Shown here piece by piece: positions 1-8,185 of a stretch of 64,000 nucleotides of DNA. Below the pieces are notes generated by a model. The model had not been told where the DNA came from. It was given only the letters and a program-made list of their open reading frames with translations, and did not search any database. Made by a program: the position numbers and the translations under genes. The stretch is from NCBI GenBank assembly GCA_029781865.1, contig JAKOVW010000032.1, positions 1-64,000 on the forward strand, given 5' to 3'. The stretch comes from Bacteroidota bacterium (lineage in GTDB: Bacteria > Bacteroidota > Bacteroidia > Chitinophagales > Saprospiraceae). How positions within the stretch are numbered: the stretch's first letter is position 1; every line of letters begins with the position of its first letter.

Positions 1-183
1 AAATTAACTGTCAGCGAAAGCAATGCTTTTTGCTGCTGAAGCCGCAACCCTAATGTCCAGCTTCAAAACTCTTTGCCCTGCCCAACCGGCTTACTGATTT
101 CCAAGTTGACTAGCTAGCATCATCAGCTAAGGAATTAGGACTTAATCAGAGCTCAATTGGTTAATGAGAATGGGTATGCTTAG

Positions 184-1566
184 TTACTTTCCGATACAAA
201 ATTTCCCAAAAATATTTCCCAGGATCTCATCATTCGTAATCTCTCCACTGATTTCGGATAAACTATAAATGGCTAATCGGATATTCTGTGCTAATAAATC
301 AGTTTGAAGATTAGATTGCAACCCCGTTATTGCTTCCGTGATATTTTGATCAGCACGGTTTAATGCATCGAGATGTCTTGCATTGACTACAATGGTATCT
401 GCATTCATTTTTTGATCACCTACTGTAATTTGATACAATCGATCTTTGAGATAGTCAATGTTCATTTTGTTTTTTGCTGAGCATGGAATGATTTGTTCCT
501 TTTGAATTTGCGGATTTATAAAATCCTGATAATCGATATACGGATTCAAATCCATTTTGTTGGCGATGATGATGAATTTTTGATCACCGCGAACCAGTCC
601 TGAAATGTCTTCCCAGAGTTCTTCTTTCGTGGTCATGATTACATCAAAAACATAAATTAAAATCATGGATTGCCGGATTTTTTCCATCGTCCGCTCCACA
701 CCCATTGCTTCAATCGCATCTTTTGCTTCCCGGATACCGGCTGTATCGATAAATCGAAAGGCAATTCCATTGATGTTTAATTTTTCCTCAATGGTGTCCC
801 TTGTAGTGCCTGCAATTTCAGAAACCAATGCCCGCTCTTCATTCAACAATGCATTGAGAAGTGTAGATTTTCCAGCGTTGGGCTTTCCCGCGATTACCGT
901 GTTGATTCCATTTTTAATCGCATTACCTAATACAAAACTATTTTTTAGCTTTTCAATTTCTTTATGAATTTTTTCTAAAAGCAGTTTTAATTTAGTTCTA
1001 TCCGCAAATTCCACATCTTCTTCCGCAAAATCCAATTCCAATTCAATCAAACTAATATAATCCACCATCTCGGATCTTAGATGTCCGATCTCCGATCTGA
1101 TCCCTCCCTTCAACTGACTAAAAGCAAGAGAATGCGTGGCTTCATTTTCAGATGCAATGAGATCTGCCACCGCTTCTGCCTGCGACAAATCCATTTTTCC
1201 ATTTAAAAATGCGCGCAAGGTAAATTCACCAGGCTTTGCAAGACTTGCACCACATTTCAATATTTCATTGACCACTTCCTGCAGAATGTAGGGCGAACCA
1301 TGACAAGAAAGCTCGATGATGTCTTCACCCGTATAAGAATGAGGTGCTTTAAAAACAGACAGTATTACTTCATCCAATATTTTGCCCTCCTGATTTCTGA
1401 TCCATCCGTAATGCAAAGTATTAGTTGCAACGTCTTGTATTTTTTTCCCCGAAAACAACGCATCAGCTATCCGGAAGCTTTCCGGACCAGAAATTCGGAT
1501 AATTCCCAATGCACCAATACCGGGAGCAGTAGCAATTGCAACGATTGTCGATCCGTGCTTATTCAT
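184..1566 (-). CDS. mnmE: tRNA uridine-5-carboxymethylaminomethyl(34) synthesis GTPase MnmE
   Basis: MnmE works with MnmG to modify the wobble uridine (U34) of certain tRNAs, using GTP hydrolysis to drive the complex in the cytoplasm. The N-terminal formyl-THF-binding domain begins with the typical TIVAIATAPG and GIGALGIIRISG blocks. The inserted G domain has GKPNAGKST (P loop), DTAGIRE (G3) and NKMD (G4). The protein ends with FCIGK, the C-terminal Cys motif of the family. From the ATG at 1566 it is 460 residues, normal for MnmE. I prefer this start to one 18 bases upstream because homology begins here and a TACTTTTG box lies at 1571-1578, inside the longer version. It is transcribed alone, with no gene upstream in the same direction. 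Confidence 0.97.
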   Translation of the reverse strand: MNKHGSTIVAIATAPGIGALGIIRISGPESFRIADALFSGKKIQDVATNTLHYGWIRNQEGKILDEVILSVFKAPHSYTGEDIIELSCHGSPYILQEVVNEILKCGASLAKPGEFTLRAFLNGKMDLSQAEAVADLIASENEATHSLAFSQLKGGIRSEIGHLRSEMVDYISLIELELDFAEEDVEFADRTKLKLLLEKIHKEIEKLKNSFVLGNAIKNGINTVIAGKPNAGKSTLLNALLNEERALVSEIAGTTRDTIEEKLNINGIAFRFIDTAGIREAKDAIEAMGVERTMEKIRQSMILIYVFDVIMTTKEELWEDISGLVRGDQKFIIIANKMDLNPYIDYQDFINPQIQKEQIIPCSAKNKMNIDYLKDRLYQITVGDQKMNADTIVVNARHLDALNRADQNITEAITGLQSNLQTDLLAQNIRLAIYSLSEISGEITNDEILGNIFGKFCIGK

Positions 1567-1570
1567 CTTG

Positions 1571-1578
1571 CAAAAGTA
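1571..1578 (-). promoter_or_regulatory. Candidate Bacteroidota -7 box of mnmE
   Basis: TACTTTTG on the minus strand fits the Bacteroidota -7 consensus TAnnTTTG. It ends only four bases before the ATG at 1566, which would give an almost leaderless mRNA. The -33 position falls in the G-rich tract next door, where no clear TTG is present, so this is a motif match only. Confidence 0.4.
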
Positions 1579-1598
1579 GGACATAAAATAGGTTGGAA

Positions 1599-1622
1599 GG
1601 GAGGGAGACAGGGAAGTAGGGG
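1599..1622 (+). other. Four-run guanine tract, potential G-quadruplex
   Basis: Four runs of three or four G are separated by loops of 1, 5 and 5 bases. This fits the usual intramolecular G-quadruplex pattern. It lies 21 to 44 bases upstream of the mnmE candidate -7 box, on the strand opposite to the coding strand. Folding and any effect on mnmE are inference. Confidence 0.4.
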
Positions 1623-1658
1623 CACTTAGGTCTTTGCTCTGCTTTTTTGATTGCCCGA

Positions 1659-2020
1659 TTAAATGTCTCGTTCAACCTTTTTAATAAGACCTGATAAAAG
1701 AATACTGATTTGGTCAAGCCTCTCCATCAAGGATTCACACTCATTTGGCTTGATGAAATTAAGGTCTTCTGCAACGGATATAAGGTATCTAATTCTGCTA
1801 TTAATCCTTTGGCAATGCTCAAAATATTTAAAAATTCCTTTTTTGAAATTCTGGCCGCACCTTCTGCAATATTCACAGGAATTGATACAACAGCTCTTCT
1901 AATCTGAGAAATTAAACCAAATTTTTCTTCTTGTGGAAATGTCATTGTAGATGTATTAATTACATTCACCATATCGAAACTTTCTTTCCATAGCTGGAGA
2001 TTTTTATGAGCTTTATTCAT
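1659..2020 (-). pseudogene. Four-helix-bundle (23S rRNA-associated) protein, frameshifted
   Basis: The N-terminus matches the small four-helix-bundle family first known from 23S rRNA intervening sequences: LWKESFDMV, FPQEEKFGLISQIRRAVVSIP and NIAEGAAR. The family's function is unknown. The intact frame runs to AELDT and then drifts into an unrelated tail with a stop at 1727. In the next frame the family C-terminus continues (ISVAEDLNFI, then LDQISILLSGLIKK) to a TAA at 1659. One reading-frame change at about 1778-1786 therefore separates the two parts. Joined, the protein would be about 120 residues, the usual family length. This is either a recent frameshift mutation or a one-base sequencing error. 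The gene stands alone, next to tetranucleotide repeats. Confidence 0.8.
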
Positions 2021-2094
2021 AGTGATATTTTTAGATAACTCTAGTGGAATAAATAAAAATCTTTAAATAAATCTAATCCATTACTCCCCTTCCT

Positions 2095-2232
2095 CCTACC
2101 TACCTACCTACCTACCTACATACATACATACCTAATTTACTAACAACCTTCCTCCTAACTAACCAACTAACTAACTAACTAACTAACTAACTACCTTACT
2201 TACTAACAACCCTCCTCCTGCCTACCTACCCA
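2095..2232. repeat. Degenerate tetranucleotide repeat tract
   Basis: The tract contains runs of CTAC (about six copies from 2096), ATAC (three), CTAA/TAAC (about eight, 2157-2193) and CTAC again (2221-2229). Short pyrimidine-rich spacers such as CCTTCCTCCT separate the runs. The shared CTAN backbone suggests slippage expansion of one ancestral unit followed by point mutation. It lies between the starts of the broken four-helix-bundle gene and the small membrane protein gene, so copy-number change could alter promoter spacing. Confidence 0.85.
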
Positions 2233-2311
2233 ACCAACTTCCTTTCTAACTTTCTACCTTCGCCCCCATCTCCCCTGGAAATGTTGTATTTTCACATCAA
2301 ACTTATGATTT

Positions 2312-2752
2312 ATGGGTACCACAGAAGCAATTAAAACCACCGGTCAAAAATTCCTAAAATGGACGAAAAGGATATTTTGGATTGTCATCATTCTCGGACT
2401 GGCGTATCTGAGTTTTATTCTATTTGCGAATTACAGCGAAGGCACCCGTACCGGATATGTGACCAAAATCAGTCATAAAGGATATATCTTTAAAACGTAT
2501 GAAGGCGAACTGAACTTCGGATTTTTTGGTGGCTCCGCCAATAATGGAGCCCAGGCAAATAATGTTTGGTATTTTTCTGTTGTCAATTCAAAAGTGGCAC
2601 AACAAGTAGAACAAGCATCCAAATCGGGACACAAAGTAACTCTATACTATAAACAAAAATACATCAAACTATCCGTCCGGGGAGATACTGAATACCTGGT
2701 ATACAAAGTAGAAGCTGATTCCGCCTCATTGCGCAACCCGGCAATACAATAA
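2312..2752 (+). CDS. Conserved single-pass membrane protein of unknown function
   Basis: The 146-residue protein has a basic N-terminus, one transmembrane helix (about residues 21-41, IFWIVIILGLAYLSFILF), then the block NYSEGTRTGYVTKISHKGYIFKTYEGEL and a periplasmic domain ending in YLVYKVE. I recognise this as a widespread Bacteroidota family. Databases often label members '6-phosphogluconate dehydrogenase', but there is no Rossmann fold or catalytic motif here, so that name should not be used. The N-in, C-out topology and small beta-rich domain suggest an envelope role, but the function is unknown. The gene stands alone downstream of the tetranucleotide tract; a short AT-rich leader precedes its ATG. 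Confidence 0.85.
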   Translation: MGTTEAIKTTGQKFLKWTKRIFWIVIILGLAYLSFILFANYSEGTRTGYVTKISHKGYIFKTYEGELNFGFFGGSANNGAQANNVWYFSVVNSKVAQQVEQASKSGHKVTLYYKQKYIKLSVRGDTEYLVYKVEADSASLRNPAIQ

Positions 2753-2935
2753 ATGAATTATTAAATAAAAAGAAAGAACGGAAGAAAAAAATGCTGGGAT
2801 AGAGAAACAAAACTTCCAATGAATAATACCTCGAATAATTTAATTGAATGCAATCGAAAGGAAAAGCTAAATTCCAGCAATTAATTTAATTGTAAAAAAA
2901 AACTAGACCTTCCTCCCTAACGTCCTCCCTTCTCT

Positions 2936-5008
2936 CTATAAATGAAAAGCCAGCCACGATGCACAATAGGCAAGTATTCCCATATATATAAATTGAATAA
3001 TCGGCCAACGTTTGCGATTGGTTTCCCGCCACATTACAGCAAACGTACTCATACATTGCATGGCAAATGCATAAAATAAAATCAAAGACAACGAGGTGCG
3101 CCGGTCAAAAAAAGTACTTCCATCGGGCCGCTTCTCCATTTCCATTCTTTGATGTAGCAGCATTTCATCATCGTTAGAGCCCAAACTATAAATCGTAGAC
3201 ATGGTTCCGACAAACACTTCCCGTGCAGCAAATGAAGTAAGAAGCGCTATACCAATTTTCCAATCAAAACCCAACGGTGTTATTATTGGCTCTATGGCTT
3301 TACCTATTTTTCCAGCAAAAGAATGCTCCACTTTTCGAGATTCAAATAATGCTTCAGCTTCTTTATTGCTCAGGGAACGTTTCGCTGATTCAATGTTTAC
3401 CTGGTTCCTGACCTTATCAAATTCACCTTTCCACGAAAAACTAGATAAAAACCACAAAAACATACTGATTAACAAAATGATTTTACCTGCCTGAAATAAA
3501 AAGGTACGAACCTTGTCATAAACCACAATCAGCACTTGCTTCATTTGTGGCAACCGGTAATCGGGCAACTGTAAAGCAAGTACGCTCAATTCATCTGATT
3601 TAACAAAATACCTGAGTAGTGCCGCAGTAATCAATGCCATGATAATACCCAGTGAATACAAAATCATAAACGCAATCCCCTGGCTATTAAAAATTCCAAA
3701 CACCAGTTTATAAGGCACTACAAATCCAATCAATGCCGTATATACCGGAATCCTAGCAGAACAGGGAATCAACGGTATAACAAACATCGTGATCAGTCGA
3801 TCCCGCTGATTATTTATATTTCTGGTCGACATTATTGCTGGAATCGCACATGCACCTCCACTGATTAAACCGATAAGCGATCTGCCATTCAATCCGAATT
3901 TTTTAAGCAAATGATCGAATAAGTATACGACCCTGGCCATATAACCCAATTCTTCCATCCAACTAATCAGAAAGAACAGAATGGCAATTTGTGGTATAAA
4001 AACTATGACGCCACTCAACCCGGGGATAATCCCTTTAATAATCAATTGAGAAAACCAACCGGGATTCATGACCTGACTTAAACCATTCTGCAAAGCAGCA
4101 AAACCGGATTCAATCAAGTTCATCGGATAACTCGCCCAGGAAAAAATGGCTTGAAAAATAAAAAACATGATTACCACAAAAATGCTGGCACCCAAAATCG
4201 GCTGCGTTAGTACCTGGTCTAATTTCTTCGTAATGTTATTGGAGTACTTGCTGTTTTTAATATTGACATCAGCAGTCCATTCTTCAATGATACGATATCT
4301 GTTCAACGTCTCCTCGATCTGCAAACGAATCGAATGTTCCTTGCCGAAATACTCGGGAATTCTGGAGGATTCAATTTTATTCCCATAGTGCTTCCACAAA
4401 TAGTGCTGATATTTATTTCGAAATAACGAATTCTCATTTAGTTTATCCAATTCTGATCCCGGAATCTGATACACGCTTTTACGGGCAACATAGATATGCG
4501 AAAATTGAAGTAAACTTTGCAATCGCTCTTTCAGTAAATCCAAATTCAAATGTGATTTTGAACTAACGGGAATGACTGGACATTTCAGTTTTTGTTCCAA
4601 AAACAAGGTCCAATGATCAACCAATTCCTGATCCGCATGATCACAGTTACTCAGACAGATGATCACAGGAAAATCGAGATCAAGTATCTGGGTCAACAAC
4701 AACAATTGCTTTTCAATTAATAAAATATCAGCGATATAGATAATCGCATCAGGATAGTATTGATCCTTTGAATTGATCAAAGATCGGGTCAGTAAAAATT
4801 CATCATGCGTATTTGAATGCAAACTGTAGGCACCCGGGAAATCAATCAATTCGATTACAGATCCATCTTTCTGAATGATTTTACCCAACTTGGAATCCAC
4901 CGTAATGCCGGGATAATTTCCAACCTTCTGCCTGAGCCCGGTAAGAATGTTAAAAATACTGGATTTACCACTATTGGGATTTCCTACAAGGCCTACTCTA
5001 TTGCTCAT
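2936..5008 (-). CDS. feoB: Ferrous iron transporter FeoB
   Basis: This is the inner-membrane Fe(II) transporter. The N-terminal G domain has GNPNSGKSS (residues 9-17), the switch Thr in NYPGIT and DFPG (G3, 56-59). The membrane part carries both conserved gate blocks, GGACAIPAIMSTRN and PCSARIPVYTA, and several helices to the C-terminus. At 690 residues it fits stand-alone FeoB of this phylum. An oddity is the G4 motif, normally N-x-x-D, which reads S-N-C-D (120-123), so the guanine-contacting Asn is replaced by Ser. Its start overlaps the end of feoA by 11 bases, indicating one translationally coupled feoAB operon. No FeoC is present. Confidence 0.96.
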   Translation of the reverse strand: MSNRVGLVGNPNSGKSSIFNILTGLRQKVGNYPGITVDSKLGKIIQKDGSVIELIDFPGAYSLHSNTHDEFLLTRSLINSKDQYYPDAIIYIADILLIEKQLLLLTQILDLDFPVIICLSNCDHADQELVDHWTLFLEQKLKCPVIPVSSKSHLNLDLLKERLQSLLQFSHIYVARKSVYQIPGSELDKLNENSLFRNKYQHYLWKHYGNKIESSRIPEYFGKEHSIRLQIEETLNRYRIIEEWTADVNIKNSKYSNNITKKLDQVLTQPILGASIFVVIMFFIFQAIFSWASYPMNLIESGFAALQNGLSQVMNPGWFSQLIIKGIIPGLSGVIVFIPQIAILFFLISWMEELGYMARVVYLFDHLLKKFGLNGRSLIGLISGGACAIPAIMSTRNINNQRDRLITMFVIPLIPCSARIPVYTALIGFVVPYKLVFGIFNSQGIAFMILYSLGIIMALITAALLRYFVKSDELSVLALQLPDYRLPQMKQVLIVVYDKVRTFLFQAGKIILLISMFLWFLSSFSWKGEFDKVRNQVNIESAKRSLSNKEAEALFESRKVEHSFAGKIGKAIEPIITPLGFDWKIGIALLTSFAAREVFVGTMSTIYSLGSNDDEMLLHQRMEMEKRPDGSTFFDRRTSLSLILFYAFAMQCMSTFAVMWRETNRKRWPIIQFIYMGILAYCASWLAFHL

Positions 5009-5243
5009 CGATCCCTTCTTCTATTTCGACCTTGGTAATTAATTCCATTTCCTTTTCTCTGATGGCATAATGAGATCCATTAATATCGATATAATAGGCC
5101 CCGCCAAATAAGGCCTTTCTGATGATTTTGATGCGCTTTCCCGGGTAAATACCAATTGTGATCAGCCTGGCGGCCAGCACGGGATCCTTAAAACCGGTAA
5201 TTTGAAATACGCTCAAGAGATGGTTGTAAAGTTTGAACAACAA
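4998..5243 (-). CDS. feoA: FeoA-family ferrous iron transport protein
   Basis: This small cytoplasmic SH3-like protein is needed for FeoB function. The 81 residues show the family pattern LAARLITIGIYPGKRI, a central Gly-rich turn (FGGAYYIDINGSHYAIR) and EMELI near the end. Full family length needs the TTG at 5243 or 5240, as there is no in-frame ATG. The bases TACATTTG (5241-5248) look like a -7 box but overlap this start, so either the box is fortuitous or translation begins at a later TTG (5216). The gene's end overlaps feoB. Confidence 0.9.
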   Translation of the reverse strand: MLFKLYNHLLSVFQITGFKDPVLAARLITIGIYPGKRIKIIRKALFGGAYYIDINGSHYAIREKEMELITKVEIEEGIDEQ

Positions 5244-5300
5244 ATGTAAGACATGGTAGTTTAGAATCGAATAATAAGAGGAAGTGGAGGGAGAGATAAG

Positions 5301-5672
5301 GGAGGAGTTAGGAGTTAGGAGTGAGGAGTTAGGAGTGAAGAGTGAGGAGTTAGGAGTGAAGAGTGAGGAGTTAGGGGTGAGGAGTTAGGGGTGAGGAGTT
5401 AGGGGTGAGGAGTTGGGGGTGAGGAGTTGGGAGTTAGGAGCTAGGAGTTAGGAGTGAGGAGTTAGGAGTTAGTAGTGAGGAGTGAGGAGTGAGGAGTTAG
5501 GAGTGAGGAGCTAGGAGTTAGGAGTGAGGAGTTAGGAGTTAGGAGTGAGGAGTGAGGAGTTAGGAGTGAGGAGTGAGGAGTTAGGAGTGAGGAGTGAGGA
5601 GTTAGGAGTTAGGAGTTAGGAGTGAGGAGTGAGGAGTTAGGAGTGAGGAGTTAGGGGTGAGGGAGGAATGAA
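5301..5672. repeat. Heptanucleotide tandem array (GGAGTTA/GGAGTGA)
   Basis: About fifty tandem units of seven bases, mostly GGAGTTA or GGAGTGA with variants GGGGTGA, GGAGCTA and GAAGTGA, fill the space upstream of feoA. The array looks like the heptamer short tandem repeats of cyanobacteria, except for its base composition. Stop codons occur in it, so it does not encode a repeat protein. The unit contains GG every few bases and could form two-tetrad G-quadruplexes. The rest of the gap (5673-5876) is AT-rich and holds the promoter region of the sigma gene; I see no further gene there. Confidence 0.95.
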
Positions 5673-5876
5673 AGAGTAAGGAATTTAAGAATGAGTATGG
5701 TTTGTTAAAAACTTACTCCTTTTGCAAAATAATTAAATAAGAATTTAAAATGCTAATAATCAATACTTTACGTGAATTTGAAGAATAATTTATCAAAATG
5801 TTTTACTTTTAATTTCAACAAAACACCAAAGCAGCGTTTAAGACAGGTAGCCGTTATAGATTTATTTGAATAGAAA

Positions 5877-6425
5877 ATGAACATTGCAATACCCATACAG
5901 CCTACTGAACAAGAACTGATACGCGCTTGTATCGAAAGGCAGACCTGGGCGCAACAACGAATTTATGAGGACAACTACCGGGTAATGATGGCTGTGTGCC
6001 TTCGTTACTCAAACAGCTCCGATGATGCCTTCGATATACTACATGAAGGATTCTTAAAAGTATTTATGAACATTCAATCCTACGAGCCGGGAACTCTACT
6101 CCAGGCCTGGATCAGAAGGATTATGGTGAATACTGCCATTGACTATTACCGGAAGGAATCGAGAAGAACAACCCGGGATCTGGATGAAGCCAAAACAATG
6201 GCTTATTCAAAAAGTGGCCCTATTGAAGCCATTACTGCTCAGGAAGTAATGAAAGCAGTTCAAAAACTACCCAATATATACCGCTCCGTTTTCAATATGT
6301 TTGCCATCGAAGGCTATTCACATAAAGAAATTGCTGATCATCTGGGCATCACGGAAAGCACTTCCCGGTCCAATCTTGTAAAGGCAAGAACTAAATTAAA
6401 GGAATTACTAAATGGCAAAATCTGA
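5877..6425 (+). CDS. ECF-type RNA polymerase sigma factor
   Basis: The 182 residues contain sigma-70 region 2 (about 20-95, with DDAFDILHEGFLKVFMNIQSY and WIRRIMVNTAIDYYRK) and region 4 with a helix-turn-helix (about 125-178, HKEIADHLGITESTSRS). It has no region 1 or 3, as in ECF factors. Proteins of this type redirect RNA polymerase to a few promoters when released from a membrane partner. The stop codon overlaps the next gene by 14 bases, so the two are translated together and that protein is the obvious candidate regulator. The target promoters are unknown. Confidence 0.93.
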   Translation: MNIAIPIQPTEQELIRACIERQTWAQQRIYEDNYRVMMAVCLRYSNSSDDAFDILHEGFLKVFMNIQSYEPGTLLQAWIRRIMVNTAIDYYRKESRRTTRDLDEAKTMAYSKSGPIEAITAQEVMKAVQKLPNIYRSVFNMFAIEGYSHKEIADHLGITESTSRSNLVKARTKLKELLNGKI

Positions 6426-7971
6426 ATCACCCTTCGATAAATTAATTAAAAACAAATTGGATGAATTTCATCTGGAGGACTCTTCTGCCCCTGACTGGAG
6501 TTTCATGCAACAAAAAATAGATGAGGCCGAATCCGACCTGGAGTTTGATCATAAGATCAAACAGGCTCTGGATGGTTTAAAAGTGGATTCCCCACAAATC
6601 AAATGGGAAAAATTTCATGAACGAAATATCAGGCAAATTGCACGAAGAAATAAAATTATCGCTGCACGCGTCATTGAATCCTGCCTGTTCCTGCTTCTAC
6701 TATGGACTATGGATAACATCGGAATTACAAATATCATTGCACCTCTAAAGCATTCCGATTACAAACTAAATCCTATTGCGGAGTTGAATTCTATCGATTT
6801 ATTCCATAAAGAACAAGATGCCAAACAGACATCCTATGATCTCGTCACAAATGAACCATCTCCTGCAAATCAAATGGTGAATATTGACGATCCGAATAAA
6901 AAAGGATTTGACCGGAAGAAAATGAATAAAACAAATAGTCTGGATGAAAAGTCTCTGCACAAAAAACTCAGCAAACCACCGTTTATCAATCCTTTAACTG
7001 ATCCCAATACAAGTTCCGAAGCAAATGCCATTGGTAACACGTCAACAGAAATCAATGGAATACCTTCTGCTGTTTCCGAAAGTGTGGAACCCACACAACC
7101 AATTGAACAAATTCAGGAATCAGAGACTGCTCCCCAAATACCACTTGATGATCACGTAAAAAATGAAACGGAATCGATCACTGCTATTGATTCCAAAATC
7201 AATGAGCTGGTAATAAAAGACCCTAAACTTGATTTTGATAAGCAGTTGCCAACCATCAATCAAATTATAAAACCGGCAGCCATTCAAAAATCTGTTGTGT
7301 TGAATGTTCATGCCGGTCTAATGGCGAATGTGATTCAATCTCCTCCTTATACCGATCCGAATGCAACTTCCCTTTATACTCAATTGCGTCCCGGATTTCA
7401 AACCGCAATAAATATTGGTTTCCAATCCAGGAATTATATGCTGGAAAGTGGATTGAGCTATCAGAATTTTTCCTATGATCCCAACATATCCGAAAAAATT
7501 TATTTGAAAGACGGAGCCGTTCGCCTTCAATTTAACAAGATCAATGCGCAGATTATATCGATTCCGGTATTGATTCATTTTAATCTGATTAAACAAGCCT
7601 TATGGTCTGTCAGCGCTAAGGCTGGACTATCGCTTTCTGTTTCACTGAAAAATGACTTCCACCTGGATTCTACTTACTATTATTGTCAGAAAGGTCACAA
7701 CAGTATATTTTTTGATACAAACCCATATTCTGAAATTCGTTCACGTGTCTCTAATCCTACTTATCAGGGTGTATTGGATGGTGGTGATTTCGGAGTTAAT
7801 TCGTTTTCAAATATCATCGCCGGAATTCGCTATGAACGCAGATTAAATTCCAACTTATCTTTTTACTCCGAAATCGAATTATCTAAAATGATCGGCAGTA
7901 TTGGATTCGGCCCAAATGGCGATCGCTTTATTTCTACAAATCTGAATACAGGTCTTTCTTTTAAACTTTAA
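6412..7971 (+). CDS. Putative sigma regulator: single-TM protein with outer-membrane barrel-like C-terminus
   Basis: The 519 residues divide into four parts. A charged, probably cytoplasmic N-terminus covers about 1-80 and contains two similar stretches, SAPDWSFMQQKIDE and DSPQIKWEKFHER. One transmembrane helix lies at about 85-105 (VIESCLFLLLLWTM). A long polar linker, rich in Asn, Ser, Pro and Glu, covers about 110-290. The C-terminal domain (about 295-519) has the alternating pattern of outer membrane beta-barrels (GLMANV, GFQTAINIGF, YMLESGLSYQNF, GLSFKL). This organisation, coupled to an ECF sigma gene, recurs in Bacteroidota. I infer an anti-sigma-like role with sensing across the envelope; direct homology to known anti-sigma domains is not evident. 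Confidence 0.8.
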   Translation: MAKSESPFDKLIKNKLDEFHLEDSSAPDWSFMQQKIDEAESDLEFDHKIKQALDGLKVDSPQIKWEKFHERNIRQIARRNKIIAARVIESCLFLLLLWTMDNIGITNIIAPLKHSDYKLNPIAELNSIDLFHKEQDAKQTSYDLVTNEPSPANQMVNIDDPNKKGFDRKKMNKTNSLDEKSLHKKLSKPPFINPLTDPNTSSEANAIGNTSTEINGIPSAVSESVEPTQPIEQIQESETAPQIPLDDHVKNETESITAIDSKINELVIKDPKLDFDKQLPTINQIIKPAAIQKSVVLNVHAGLMANVIQSPPYTDPNATSLYTQLRPGFQTAINIGFQSRNYMLESGLSYQNFSYDPNISEKIYLKDGAVRLQFNKINAQIISIPVLIHFNLIKQALWSVSAKAGLSLSVSLKNDFHLDSTYYYCQKGHNSIFFDTNPYSEIRSRVSNPTYQGVLDGGDFGVNSFSNIIAGIRYERRLNSNLSFYSEIELSKMIGSIGFGPNGDRFISTNLNTGLSFKL

Positions 7972-8185
7972 GCACTCAGAAAGATTTTAATCAAAGTCAA
8001 TTTTGCACCTTTCCCTTCTGCTGCATTTCAGCTGTTCATTTAATTCTACTCTTTCGTTTGTTTCTGAAAATTATAAATGGAAGATTCTGAAATCAATTCC
8101 GAACTGCATAAGTAATCTCCTTTCATGTACTTAAAGGCAAGCAACGTGCAATATTGAAATTGTATAAAATCAATTCCGGATAGGT

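Noticed and set aside
1-183. Possible RNA gene or gene end at the window start
   Set aside because: I see no tRNA-like fold, no clear frame and no recognisable motif in these 183 bases.
2312-2752. '6-phosphogluconate dehydrogenase' label
   Set aside because: The protein is a 146-residue membrane protein with no dinucleotide fold or catalytic motif.
5241-5248. TACATTTG as the feoA promoter
   Set aside because: It overlaps the start needed for a full-length FeoA, so I cannot call it with confidence.
5301-5672. Possible CRISPR array
   Set aside because: The repeat unit is only seven bases with no unique spacers, and no cas gene is in the window. It is a tandem minisatellite.
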